A DNA stretch of 64,000 nt, from the NCBI RefSeq assembly GCF_051014445.1, contig NW_027488377.1, positions 3,410,001 through 3,474,000 of the forward strand. The letters run 5' to 3'. This DNA comes from Colletes latitarsis (Eukaryota; Arthropoda; Insecta; Hymenoptera; Colletidae). Shown here piece by piece: positions 24,880-39,156 of the stretch (positions are counted from its first letter, which is position 1; every line of letters begins with the position of its first letter). The position numbers were made by a program, and so were the translations under genes. The notes under the pieces are model-generated. The model did not search any database, was not told the origin of the DNA, and saw nothing but the letters and a program-made list of their open reading frames with translations.

Positions 24880-27800
24880 GATGGAAACCAGGTTTCATTG
24901 ACTGTTTCAGTGTGGTACTACATTACTACGTGATGCAATCCAGAAAAAGCCCAGGATCTAGCCATCAAGTTTGAGAAATATGCGAAAGAAGGAGCCTGAT
25001 GAGAGCAAATCCCAGACCTAACCTAGGCCTAACATGCGTTATCCTCTAAAATATTGAGCGAAGCCAGGTTTAATGGACTGTCTCAGTGTGGTACCACACT
25101 ACTTCGTGATCCAAACCAGTCAGAACCCAGGATCTGTCCAACAAGAATGTGAAAAACGCGAAACTGTGAGCCTGATGAGGGCAAATCTTAGACCTAACCC
25201 AGACCTAAGATGCGTTATCCTCTAAAATATTTATCCAGACCAGGTTTCATTGAATGTTTCAGTGTGGTACCAATTTACTACGTGATCCAATCCAGAAATA
25301 GCCCAGGATCTAGCCATGAAGTATGAGAAATATGCGAAAGTGAGAGCCTGATGAGGGCAAATCCTAGACCTATCCCAGACCTAACTTGCGTTATCCTCTA
25401 AAATATTGATCGAAACCAGGTTTAATTGACTGTTTCAGCGTGGTACCACATTACTACGTGATACAATCGAGAAACAGCCCAGGATCTGTTCAAGGAGTAT
25501 GTGAAGTGTGCGAAAGTATGGGTCTGATGCGGTCAAATCCCAGACCTATCCCAGACCTAACTTGCGTTATCCTCTAAAATTTTGATCGAAACCAGGTTTA
25601 ATCGACTGTTTCAGTGTGGTACCACATTACTACGTGATCCAAACCAGGAAAAACCCAGGATCCGTTCAACAAGTATGTGAAGAATGCGAAAGTATGGGTC
25701 TGATGAGTGAAAATCCCAGACCTAACCTAGACCTAACATGCGTTATCCTCTAAAATATTGATCCAAACCAGGTTTAATGGACTGTTTTAGTGTGGTACCA
25801 CACTACTACGTGTTCCAAACCAGAAAAAACCCGGGATCTGTTCAACAAGTATGAGAAATATGCGAAAGAAAGAGCCTGATGAGAGCAAATCCCAGACCTA
25901 ACCTAGACCTAACATGAATTATTCTCTAAAATATTGATCGAAACCAGGTTTAATTGACTGTTTCAGTGTGGTCCCACATTACTACGTGATCCAAACCAGA
26001 AAAAACCCAGGAACCGTTCAACAAGTATGTGAAGAATGCGAAAGTATGAGTCTGATGAGTGAAAATCCCAGGCCTAACCTAGACCTAACATGTGTTATCC
26101 TCAAAAATATTGATCGAAACCTGGTTTAATCGACTGTTTCAGTGTGGTACCACATTACTATGTGATCCAAACCAGAAAATAACCCAGGATCTGTTCAAGG
26201 AGTATGTGAAGTGTGCGAAAGTATGGGTCTGATGCGGTCAAATCCCAGACCTATCCCAGACCTAACTTGCGTTATCCTCTAAAATTTTGATCGAAACCAG
26301 GTTTAATCGACTGTTTCAGTGTGGTACCACATTACTACATGATCCAATCCAGAAATAGCCTAGGATCTGTTCAACAAGTATGTGAAGAATGCGAAAGTAT
26401 GGGTCTGATGAGTGAAAATCCCAGACCTAACCTAGACCTAACATGAATTATTCTCTAAAATATTGATCGAAACCAGGTTTAATTGATTGTTTTAGTTGTG
26501 GTACCAGTTTACTACGTGATCCAAAGCAGAAAAAACCCTCGATCAGGTCAACATGCATGTTAAAACTGCGAAAGTATGACCCTGATGAGGGCAAATCCCA
26601 GGCCTAACCTAGACCTAACATGCGTTATCTTCTAAAATATTAACCGAAACCAGGTTTAATTGACTGTTTCAGTGTGGTACCACATTACTACATGATCCAA
26701 TCCAGAAATAGCCTAGGATCTGTTCAACAAGTATGTGAAGAATGCGAAAGTATGAGTCTGATGAGTGAAAATCCCAGGGCAAACCTAGACCTAACATGCG
26801 TTATCCTCTAAAATATTGAACGAAACCAGGTTTAATCGACTGTTTCAGTGTGGTACCACATTACTACGTGACCCAAACCAGAAAAAACCCATGATCTGTT
26901 CAACAAGTATGTGAAAAACGCGAAAGTATGAGCCTGATGAGGGCAAATCCCGAACCTATCCCAGATCTAACTTGCGTTATCCTCTAAAATATTGAGCGAA
27001 ACCAGGTTTAATGGACTGTTTCAGTGTGGTACTACACTACTTCGTGATCCAAACCAGACAAAACCCAGGATCTGTTCATCAAGAATGTGAAAAACGCGAA
27101 ACTGTGAGCCTGATGAGGGCAAATCTTACACCTAACCCAGACCTAAGATGCGTTATCCTCTAAAATATTTATCCAGACCAGGTTTCATTGAATGTTTCAG
27201 TGTGGTACCACTTTACTACGTGATCCAATCCAGAAATAGCCCAGGATCTAGCCATGAAGTATGAGAAATATGCGAAAGTATGAGCCTGATGAGGGCAAAT
27301 CCCAGACATATCCCAGACCTAACTTGCGTTGTCCTCTAAGATATTGATGGAAACCAGGTTTAGTTGACTGTTTCAGTGTTGTACTTCATTACTACGTGAT
27401 GCAATCCAGAAAAAGCCCAGGATCTAGCCATCAAGTATGAGAAATATGCGAAAGAATGAGCCTGATGAGAGCAAATCCCAGACCTAAACTAGACCTAACA
27501 TGAATTATTCTCTAAAATATTGATCGAAACCAGGTCTAATCGACTGTTTCAGTGTGGTACCACATTACTACGTGATCCAAACCAGAAAAAACCCAGGATC
27601 CGTTCAACAAGTATGTGAAGAATGCGCAAGTATGAGTCTGATCAGTGAAAATCTCAGGCCTTACCTAGACCTAACTTGCGTTGTCCTCTAAAATAGTGAT
27701 GGAAACCAGGTTTCATTGACTGTTTCAGTGTGGTACTACATTACTGCGTGATGCAGTCCAGAAAAAGCCCAGGATCTAGCCTTCAAGTATGAGAAATATG

Positions 27801-28210
27801 CGAAAGAATGAGCCTGATGAGAGCACATCCCAGACCTAACCTAGACCTAACATGCGTTATCCTATAAAATATTGAGCGAAACCAGGTTTAATGGACTGTT
27901 TCAGTGTGGTACCACACTACTTCGTGATCCAAACCAGTCAAAACCCAGGATCTGTCCAACAAGTATGTGAAAAACGCGAAACTGTGAGCCTGATGAGGGC
28001 AAATCTTAGACCTAACCCAGACCTAAGATGCGTTATCCTCTAAAATATTTATCCAGACCAGGTTTCATTGAATGTTTCAGTGTGGTACCACATTACTACG
28101 TGATCCAAGCCAGAAATAGCCCAGGATCTACCCATGAAGTATGAGAAATATGCGAAAGTGAGAGCCTGATGAGCGCAATTCCTAGACCTATCCCAGACCT
28201 AACTTGCGTT
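24880..28210 (+). repeat. 16-mer-spaced duplication carrying E-F pairs
   Basis: C-like, E and F monomers at about 24.88-25.40 kb recur at about 27.70-28.21 kb (GTTTCATTGAATG at 25244 and 28062, 2818 bp, 16 x 176 plus 2). A third E-F pair lies between (E-end 27145). Inside, GGGTCTGATGCGG monomers at 25520 and 26225 mark a 4-mer duplication. Confidence 0.78.
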
Positions 28211-28623
28211 ATCCTCTAAAATATTGATCGAAACCAGGTTTAATTGACTGTTTCAGCGTGGTACCACATTACTACGTGATACAATCCAGAAACAGCCCAG
28301 GATCTGTTCAACATGTATGAGAAATATGCGAAAGAAAGAGCCTGATGAGAGCAAATCCCTGACCTAACCTAGACCTAACATGAATTATTCTCTAAAATAT
28401 TGATCGAAACCAGGTTTAATTGACTGTTTCAGTGTGGTACCACATTACTACGTGATCCAAACCAGAAAAAACCCAGGATCTGTTCAACAAGTATGTGAAG
28501 AATGCGAAAGTATGAGTCTGATCAGTGAAAATCCCAGGCCTAACCTAGACCTAGCTTGCGTTATCCTCTAAAATATTGATCGAAACCAGGTTTAAACGAC
28601 TGTTTCAGTGTGGTACCACATTA

Positions 28624-31506
28624 CTACGTGATCCAAACCAGAAAAAACCCAGGATCCGTTCAACAAGTATGTGAAGAATGCGAAAGTATGAGTCTGATCA
28701 GTGAAAATCTCAGGCCTTACCTAGACCTAACTTGCGTTGTCCTCTAAAATAGTGATGGAAACCAGGTTTCATTGACTGTTTCAGTGTGGTACCACTTTAC
28801 TACGTGATCCAATCCAGAAATAGCCCAGGATCTAGCCATGAAGTATGAGAAATATGCGAAAGAATGAGCCTGATGAGGGCAAATCCCAGACATATCCCAG
28901 ACCTAACTTGCGTTGTCCTCTAAGGTATTGATGGAAACCAGGTTTAATTGACTGTTTCAGTGTTGTACTTCATTACTACGTGATGCAATCCAGAAAAAGC
29001 CCAGGATCTAGCCATGAAGTATGAGAAATATGCGAAAGAATGAGCCTGATGAGGGCAAATCCCAGACATATCCCAGACCTAACTTGCGTTGCCCTCTAAG
29101 ATATTGATGGAAACCAGGTTTAATTGACTGTTTCAGTGTTGTACTTCATTACTACGTGATGCAGTCCAGAAAAAGCCCAGGATCTAGCCATCAAGTATGA
29201 GAAATATGCGAAAGACTGAGCCTGATGAGAGCAAATCCCAGACCTAACCTAGACCTAACATGAATTATTCTCTAAAATATTGATCGAAACCAGGTTCAAT
29301 CGACTGTTTCAGTGTGGTACCACATTACTACGTGATCCAAACCAGAAAAAACCCAGGATCCGTTCAACAAGTATGTGAAGAATGCGAAAGTATGAGTCTG
29401 ATCAGTGAAAATCTCAGGACTTACCTAGACCTAACTTGCGTTGTCCTCTAAAATAGTGATGGAAACCAGGTTTCATTGACTGTTTCAGTGTGGTACTACA
29501 TTACTACGTGATGCAATCCAGAGAAAGCCCAGGATCTAGCCACCAAGTATGAGAAATATGCGAAAGAATGAGCCTGATGAGAGCAAATCCCAGACCTAAC
29601 CTAGGCCTAACATGCGTTATCCTCTAAAATATTGATCGAAACCAGGTTTAATCGACCGTTTCAGTGTGGTACCACATTACTACGTGATCCAAACCAGAAA
29701 AAACCCAGGATCTGTTCAACAAGTATGTGAAGAATGCGAAAGTATGTGTCTCATGAGTGAAAATCCCAGGCCTAACCTAGACCTAACATGAGTTATCCTC
29801 TAAAATATTGATCGAAACCAGGTTTAATCGACTGTTTCAGTGTGGTACCACATTACTACGTGATCCAAACCAGAAAAAACCCAGGATCTGTTCAACAAGT
29901 ATGTGAAGAATGCGAAAGTATGAGTCTGATGAGTGAATATCCCAGGGCTAACCTAGACCTAACATGCGTTATCCTCTAAAATATTGATCGAAACCAGGTT
30001 TAATCGACTGTTTCAGTGTGGTACCACATTACTACGTGATCCAAACCAGAAAAAACCCAGGATCAGTTCAACGAGTATGTGAAGAATGCGAAAGTATGAG
30101 TCTAATCAGTGAAAATCCCAGGCCTAACCTAGACCTAACATGAATTATTCTCTAAAATATTGATCGAAACCAGGTTTAATCGACTGTTTCAGTGTGGTAC
30201 CACATTACTACGTGATCCAAACCAGAAAAAACCCAGGATCCGTTCAACAAGTATGTGAAGAATGCGAAAGTGTGAGTCTGATCAGTGAAAATCTCAGGCC
30301 TTACCTAGACCTAACTTGCGTTGTCCTCTAAAATAGTGATGGAAACCAGGTTTCATTGACTGTTTCAGTGTGGTACCTCATTACTACGTGATCCAAACCA
30401 GAAAAAACCCAGGATCCGTTCAACAAGTATGTGAAGAATGCGAAAGTATGAGTCTGATCAGTGAAAATCTCAGGCCTTACCTAGACCTAACTTGCGTTGT
30501 CCTCTAAAATAGTGATGGAAACCAGGTTTCATTGACTGTTTCAGTGTGGTACCACTTTACTACGTGATCCAATCCAGAAATAGCCCAGGATCTAGCCATG
30601 AAGTATGAGAAATATGCGAAAGAATGAGCCTGATGAGGGCAAATCCCAGACATATCCCAGACCTAACTTGCGTTGTCCTCTAAGATATTGATGGAAACCA
30701 GGTTTAATGGACTGTTTCAGTGTGGTACTACACTACTTCGTGATCCAAACCAGACAAAACCCATGATCTGTTCAACAAGTATGTGAAAAACGCGAAAGTA
30801 TGAGCCTGATGAGGGCAAATCCCAGACATATCCCAGACCTAACTTGCGTTGTCCTCTAAGATATTGATGGAAACCAGGTTTAATTGACTGTTTCAGTGTT
30901 GTACTTCATTACTACGTGATGCAGTCCAGAAAAAGCCCAGGATCTAGCCATCAAGTATGAGAAATATGCGAAAGACTGAGCCTGATGAGAGCAAATCCCA
31001 GACCTAACCTAGACCTAACATGAATTATTCTCTAAAATATTGATCGAAACCAGGTTTAATCGACTGTTTCAGTGTGGTACCACATTACTACGTGATCCAA
31101 TCCAGAAAAAACCCAGGATCCGTTCAACAAGTATGTGAAGAATGCGAAAGTATGAGTCTGATCAGTGAAAATCTCAGGACTTACCTAGACCTAACTTGCG
31201 TTGTCCTCTAAAATAGTGATGGAAACCAGGTTTCATTGACTGTTTCAGTGTGGTACTACATTACTACGTGATGCAATCCAGAGAATGCCCAGGATCTAGC
31301 CACCAAGTATGAGAAATATGCGAAAGAATGAGCCTGATGAGAGCAAATCCCAGACCTAACCTAGGCCTAACATGCGTTATCCTCTAAAATATTGATCGAA
31401 ACCAGGTTTAATCGACCGTTTCAGTGTGGTACCACATTACTACGTGATCCAAACCAGAAAAAACCCAGGATCTGTTCAACAAGTATGTGAAGAATGCGAA
31501 AGTATG
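28624..31506 (+). repeat. 10-mer HOR, 1760-bp offset
   Basis: 28624-29746 recurs at 30384-31506 with very few differences (for example GGTTCAATCG against GGTTTAATCG, GAGAAAGCCC against GAGAATGCCC). A third copy lies another 1760 bp pair on (34.01-35.02 kb, offset 3520), and part of the block reappears at 39.3-39.93 kb. The part beginning TACCTCATTACTACG also recurs at 32131. Confidence 0.88.
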
Positions 31507-34500
31507 AGCCTGATGAGGGCAAATCCCAGACATATCCCAGACCTAACTTGCGTTGTCCTCTAAGATATTGATGGAAACCAGGTTTAATTGACTGTTTCAG
31601 TGTTGTACTTCATTACTACGTGATGCAGTCCAGAAAAAGCCCAGGATCTAGCCATCAAGTATGAGAAATATGCGAAAGACTGAGCCTGATGAGAGCAAAT
31701 CCCAGACCTAACCTAGACCTAACATGAATTATTCTCTAAAATATTGATCGAAACCAGGTTTAATCGACTGTTTCAGTGTGGTTCCACATTACTACGTGAT
31801 CCAAACCAGAAAAAACCCAGGATCAGTTCAACAAGTATGTGAAGAATGCGAAAGTATGAGTCTGATCAGTGAAAATCCCAGGCCTGACCTAGACCTAGCT
31901 TGCGTTATCCTCTAAAATATTGATCGAAACCAGGTTTAAACGACTGTTTCAGTGTGGTACCACATTACTACGTGACCCAAACCAGAAAAAACCCATGATC
32001 TGTTCAACAGGTATGTGAAAAACGCGCAAGTATGAGTCTGATGAGGGCGAATCCCAGACCTATCCCAGACCTAACTTGCGTTATCCTCTAAAATATTGTT
32101 CGAAACCAGGTTTAATTGACCGTTTCAGTGCGGTACCTCATTACTACGTGATCCAAACCAGAAAAAACCCAGGATCCGTTCAACAAGTATGTGAAGAATG
32201 CGAAAGTAAGAGTCTGATCAGTGAAAATCTCAGGCCTTACCTAGACGTAACTTGCGTTGTCCTCTAAAATAGTGATGGAAACCAGGATTCATTGACTGTT
32301 TCAGTGTGGTACCACTTTACTACGTGATCCAATCCAGAAATAGCCCAGGATCTAGCCATGAAGTATGAGAAATATGCGAAAGAATGAGCCTGATGAGGGC
32401 AAATACCAGACATATCCCAGACCTAACTTGCGTTGTCCTCTAAGATATTGATGGAAACCAGGTTTAATTGACTGTTTCAGTGTTGTACTTCATTACTACG
32501 TGATGCAATCCAGAAAAAGCCCAGGATCTAGCCATGAAGTATGAGAAATATGCGAAAGAATGAGCCTGATGAGGGCAAATCCCAGACATATCCCAGACCT
32601 AACTTGCGTTGTCCTCTAAGCTATTGATGGAAACCAGGTTTAATTGACTGTTTCAGTGTTGTACTTCATTACTACGTGATGCAATCCAGAAAAAGCCCAG
32701 GATCTAGCCATCAAGTATGAGAAATATGCGAAAGAATGAGCCTGATGAGAGCAAATCCCAGACCTAACCTAGACATAACATGCGTTATCCTCTAAAATAT
32801 TGAGCGAAACCAGGTTTAATGGACTGTTTCAGTGTGGTACTACACTACTTCGTGATCCAAACCAGACAAAACCCATGATCTGTTCAACAAGTATGTGAAA
32901 AACGCGAAAGTATGAGCCTGATGAGGGCAAATCCCAGACATATCCCAGACCTAACTTGCGTTGTCCTCTAAGATATTGATGGAAACCAGGTTTCATTGAC
33001 TGTTTCAGTGTGGTACCACTTTACTACGTGATCCAAGCTAGAAATAGCCCAGGATCTAGCCACCAAGTATGAGAAATATGCGAAAGAATGAGCCTGATGA
33101 GAGCAAATCCCAGACCTATCCCAGACCTAACTTGCGTTATCCTCTAAAATATTGACCGAAACCAGGTTTAATTGACTGTTTCAGTGTGGTACCACATTAC
33201 TACGTGATACAATCCAGAAACAGCCCAGGATCTGTTCAACATGTATGAGAAATATGCGAAAGAAAGAGCCTGATGAGAGCAAATCCCAGACCTAACCTAG
33301 ACCTAACATGAATTATTCTCTAAAATATTGATCGAAACCAGGTTTAATTGACTGTTTCAGTGTGGTCCCACATTACTACGGGTTCCATACCAGAAAAATC
33401 CCAGGATCTGTTCAATATGTATGAGAAATATGCGAAAGAAAGAGCTTGATGAGAGCAAATCCCAGACCTAACCTAGACCTAACATGAATTATTCTCTAAA
33501 ATATTGATCGAAACCAGGTTTAATTGACTGTTTCAGTGTGGTCCCACATTACTACGTGATCCAAACCAGAAAAAAACCAGGATCTGTTCAACAAGTATGT
33601 GAAGAATGCGAAAGTATGAGTCTGATGAGTGAAAATCCCAGGGCTAACCTACACCTAACATGCGTTATCCTCTAAAATATTGATCGAAACCAGGTTTAAT
33701 CGACTGTTTGAGTGTGGTCCGACATTACTACGTGATCCAAACCTGAAAAAACCCAGGATCCGTTCAACAAGTATGTGAAGAATGCGAAAGTGTGAGTCTG
33801 ATGAGTGAAAATCCCAGGCCTAACCTAGACCTAACATGAGTTATACTCTAAAATATTGATCGAAACCTGGTTTAATCGACTGTTTCAGTGTGGTACCACA
33901 TTACTACGTGATCCAAACCAGAAAAAACCCGGGATCCGTTCAACAAGTATGTGAAGAATGCGATAGTATGAGTCTGATGAGTGAAAATCCCAGACCTATC
34001 CCAGACCTAACTTGCGTTGTCCTCTAAAATAGTGATGGAAACCAGGTTTCATTGACTGTTTCAGTGTGGTACCACTTTACTACGTGATCCAATCCAGAAA
34101 TAGCCCAGGATCTAGCCATGAAGTATGAGAAATATGCGAAAGAATGAGCCTGATGAGGGCAAATCCCAGACATATCCCAGACCTAACTTGCGTTGTCCTC
34201 TAAGATATTGATGGAAACCAGGTTTAATGGACTGTTTCAGTGTGGTACTACACTACTTCGTGATCCAAACCAGACAAAACCCATGATCTGTTCAACAAGT
34301 ATGTGAAAAACGCGAAAGTATGAGCCTGATGAGGGCAAATCCCAGACATATCCCAGACCTAACTTGCGTTGTCCTCTAAGATATTGATGGAAACCAGGTT
34401 TAATTGACTGTTTCAGTGTTGTACTTCATTACTACGTGATGCAGTCCAGAAAAAGCCCAGGATCTAGCCATCAAGTATGAGAAATATGCGAAAGACTGAG

Positions 34501-36161
34501 CCTGATGAGAGCAAATCCCAGACCTAACCTAGACCTAACATGAATTATTCTCTAAAATATTGATCGAAACCAGGTTTAATCGACTGTTTCAGTGTGGTAC
34601 CACATTACTACGTGATCCAATCCAGAAAAAACCCAGGATCCGTTCAACAAGTATGTGAAGAATGCGAAAGTATGAGTCTGATCCGTGAAAATCTCAGGAC
34701 TTACCTAGACCTAACTTGCGTTGTCCTCTAAAATAGTGATGGAAACCAGGTTTCATTGACTGTTTCAGTGTGGTACTACATTACTACGTGATGCAATCCA
34801 GAGAATGCCCAGGATCTAGCCACCAAGTATGAGAAATATGCGAAAGAATGAGCCTGATGAGAGCAAATCCCAGACCTAACCTAGGCCTAACATGCGTTAT
34901 CCTCTAAAATATTGATCGAAACCAGGTTTAATCGACCGTTTCAGTGTGGTACCACATTACTACGTGATCCAAACCAGAAAAAACCCAGGATCTGTTCAAC
35001 AAGTATGTGAAGAATGCGAAAGTATGAGTCTGATCAGTGAAAATCCCAGGCCTGACCTAGACCTAGCTTGCGTTATCCTCTAAAATATTGATCGAAACCA
35101 GGTTTAAACGACTGTTTCAGTGTGGTACCACATTACTACGTGACCCAAACCAGAAAAAACCCATGATCTGTTCAACAAGTATGTGAAAAACGCGCAAGTA
35201 TGAGTCTGATGAGGGCGAATCCCAGACCTATCCCAGACCTAACTTGCGTTATCCTCTAAAATATTGTTCGAAACCAGGTTTAATTGACCGTTTCAGTGCG
35301 GTACCTCATTACTACGTGATCCAAACCAGAAAAAACCCAGGATCCGTTCAACAAGTATGTGAAGAATGCGAAAGTAAGAGTCTGATCAGTGAAAATCTCA
35401 GGCCTTACCTAGACGTAACTTGCGTTGTCCTCTAAAATAGTGATGGAAACCAGGATTCATTGACTGTTTCAGTGTGGTACCACTTTACTACGTGATCCAA
35501 TCCAGAAATAGCCCAGGATCTAGCCATGAAGTATGAGAAATATGCGAAAGAATGAGCCTGATGAGGGCAAATACCAGACATATCCCAGACCTAACTTGCG
35601 TTGTCCTCTAAGATATTGATGGAAACCAGGTTTAATTGACTGTTTCAGTGTTGTACTTCATTACTACGTGATGCAATCCAGAAAAAGCCCAGGATCTAGC
35701 CATGAAGTATGAGAAATATGCGAAAGAATGAGCCTGATGAGGGCAAATCCCAGACATATCCCAGACCTAACTTGCGTTGTCCTCTAAGCTATTGATGGAA
35801 ACCAGGTTTAATTGACTGTTTCAGTGTTGTACTTCATTACTACGTGATGCAATCCAGAAAAAGCCCAGGATCTAGCCATCAAGTATGAGAAATATGCGAA
35901 AGAATGAGCCTGATGAGAGCAAATCCCAGACCTAACCTAGACATAACATGCGTTATCCTCTAAAATATTGAGCGAAACCAGGTTTAATGGACTGTTTCAG
36001 TGTGGTACTACACTACTTCGTGATCCAAACCAGACAAAACCCATGATCTGTTCAACAAGTATGTGAAAAACGCGAAAGTATGAGCCTGATGAGGGCAAAT
36101 CCCAGACATATCCCAGACCTAACTTGCGTTGTCCTCTAAGATATTGATGGAAACCAGGTTT
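30491..36161 (+). repeat. 18/20-mer HOR: near-identical ~2.2 kb blocks
   Basis: 30491-31506 matches 34011-35026 at +3520 bp (20 units), and about 31857-32993 matches 35025-36161 at +3168 bp (18 units). Private variants are shared (ATATTGTTCGAAACC, GAAAGTAAGAGTC, CTAAGCTATTG at 32619 and 35787). The change of offset by 352 bp means two monomers (about 31507-31858) are present in the left copy and absent from the right one. Only a handful of base differences were seen. Confidence 0.9.
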
Positions 36162-36431
36162 AATTGACTGTTTCAGTGTTGTACTTCATTACTACGTGAT
36201 GCAATCCAGAAAAAGCCCAGGATCTAGCCATCAAGTATGAGAAATATGCGAAAGACTGAGCCTGATGAGAGCAAATCCCAGACCTAACCTAGACATAACA
36301 TGCGTTATCCTCTAAAATATTGAGCGAAACCAGGTTTAATGGACTGTTTCAGTGTGGTACTACACTACTTCGTGATCCAAACCAGACAAAACCCATGATC
36401 TGTTCAACAAGTATGTGAAAAACGCGAAAGT

Positions 36432-39156
36432 ATGAGCCTGATGAGGGCAAATCCCAGACATATCCCAGACCTAACTTGCGTTGTCCTCTAAGATATTGAT
36501 GGAAACCAGGTTTAATTGACTGTTTCAGTGTTGTACTTCATTACTACGTGATGCAATCTAGAAAAAGCCCAGGATCTAGCCATGAAGTATGAGAAATATG
36601 CGAAAGAATGAGCCTGATGAGGGCAAATCCCAGACATATCCCAGACCTAACTTGCGTTGTCCTCTAAGATATTGATGGAAACCAGGTTTAATTGACTGTT
36701 TCAGTGTTGTACTTCATTACTACGTGATGCAGTCCAGAAAAAGCCCAGGATCTAGCCATCAAGTATGAGAAATATGCGAAAGACTGAGCCTGATGAGAGC
36801 AAATCCCAGACCTAACCTAGACCTAACATGAATTATTCTCTAAAATATTGATCGAAACCAGGTTTAATTGACTGTTTCAGTGTGGTCCCACATTACTACG
36901 TGATCCAAACCAGAAAAAAACCAGGATCTGTTCAACTAGTATGTGAAGAATGCGAAAGTATGAGTCTGATGAGTGAAAATCCCAGACCTATCCCAGACCT
37001 AACTTGCGTTATCCTCTAAAATATTGATCGAAACCAGCTTTAATCGACCGTTTCAGTGTGGTACCACATTACTACGTGATCCAAACCAGAAAAAACCCAG
37101 GATCTGTTCAACGAGTATGTGAAGTGTGCGAAAGTATGTGTCTGATGAGGTCAAATCCCAGACCAATCCCAGACTTAACTTGCGTTATCCTCTAAAATAT
37201 TGATCGAAACCAGGTTTAATCGACTGTTTCAGTGTGGTACCACATTACTACGTGATCCAAACAAGAAAAAACCCAGGATCTGTTCAACAAGTATGTGAAG
37301 AATGCGAAAGTATGTGTCTGATGAGTGAATATCCCAGGGCTAACCTAGACCTAACATGCGTTATCCTCTAAAATATTGATCGAAACCAGGTTTAATCGAC
37401 TGTTTCAGTGTGGTACCACATTACTACGTGATCCAAACCAGAAAAAACCCAGGATCAGTTCAACAAGTATGGGAAGAATGCGAAAGTATGAGTCTGATCA
37501 GTGAAAATCCCAGGCCTAACCTAGACCTAACTTGCGTTGTCCTCTAAAATAGTGATGGAAACCAGGTTTCATTGACTGTTTCAGTGTGGTACCACTTTAC
37601 TACGTGATCCAATCCAGAAATAGCCCAGGATCTAGCCATGAAGTATGAGAAATATGCGAAAGAATGAGCCTGATGAGGGCAAATCCCAGACATATCCCAG
37701 ACCTAACTTGCGTTGTCCTCTAAGATATTGATGGAAACCAGGTTTAATTGACTGTTTCAGTGTTGTACTTCATTACTACGTGATGCAATCTAGAAAAAGC
37801 CCAGGATCTAGCCATGAAGTATGAGAAATATGCGAAAGAATGAGCCTGATGAGGGCAAATCCCAGACATATCCCAGACCTAACTTGCGTTGTCCTCTAAG
37901 ATATTGATGGAAACCAGGTTTAATTGACTGTTTCAGTGTTGTACTTCATTACTACGTGATGCAGTCCAGAAAAAGCCCAGGATCTAGCCATCAAGTATGA
38001 GAAATATGCGAAAGACTGAGCCTGATGAGAGCAAATCCCAGACCTAACCTAGACCTAACATGAATTATTCTCTAAAATATTGATCGAAACCAGGTTTAAT
38101 TGACTGTTTCAGTGTGGTCCCACATTACTACGTGATCCAAACCAGAAAAAAACCAGGATCTGTTCAACTAGTATGTGAAGAATGCGAAAGTATGAGTCTG
38201 ATGAGTGAAAATCCCAGACCTATCCCAGACCTAACTTGCGTTATCCTCTAAAATATTGATCGAAACCAGCTTTAATCGACCGTTTCAGTGTGGTACCACA
38301 TTACTACGTGATCCAAACCAGAAAAAACCCAGGATCTGTTCAACGAGTATGTGAAGTGTGCGAAAGTATGTGTCTGATGAGGTCAAATCCCAGACCAATC
38401 CCAGACTTAACTTGCGTTATCCTCTAAAATATTGATCGAAACCAGGTTTAATCGACTGTTTCAGTGTGGTACCACATTACTACGTGATCCAAACCAGAAA
38501 AAACCCAGGATCTGTTCAACAAGTATGTGAAGAATGCGAAAGTATGTGTCTGATGAGTGAATATCCCAGGGCTAACCTAGACCTAACATGCGTTATCCTC
38601 TAAAATATTGATCGAAACCAGGTTTAATCGACTGTTTCAGTGTGGTACCACATTACTACGTGATCCAAACCAGAAAAAACCCAGGATCAGTTCAACAAGT
38701 ATGGGAAGAATGCGAAAGTATGAGTCTGATCAGTGAAAATCCCAGGCCTAACCTAGACCTAACTTGCGTTGTCCTCTAAAATAGTGATGGAAACCAGGTT
38801 TCATTGACTGTTTCAGTGTGGTACCACTTTACTACGTGATCCAATCCAGAAATAGCCCAGGATCTAGCCATGAAGTATGAGAAATATGCGAAAGAATGAG
38901 CCTGATGAGGGCAAATCCCAGACATATCCCAGACCTAACTTGCGTTGTCCTCTAAGATATTGATGGAAACCAGGTTTAATTGACTGTTTCAGTGTTGTAC
39001 TTCATTACTACGTGATGCAATCTAGAAAAAGCCCAGGATCTAGCCATGAAGTATGAGAAATATGCGAAAGAATGAGCCTGATGAGGGCAAATCCCAGACA
39101 TATCCCAGACCTAACTTGCGTTGTCCTCTAAGATATTGATGGAAACCAGGTTTAAT
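36432..39156 (+). repeat. 7-mer HOR, 1232 bp, about 2.2 tandem copies
   Basis: Copy 1 is about 36432-37663, copy 2 about 37664-38895, and a partial copy 3 runs to about 39156. ATGCAATCTAGAAAAAGCC lies at 36551, 37783 and 39015, exactly 1232 bp apart. The private CAACTAGTATG (CTAGT at 36936 and 38168) has the same spacing. Copies 1 and 2 are almost identical. Confidence 0.9.
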
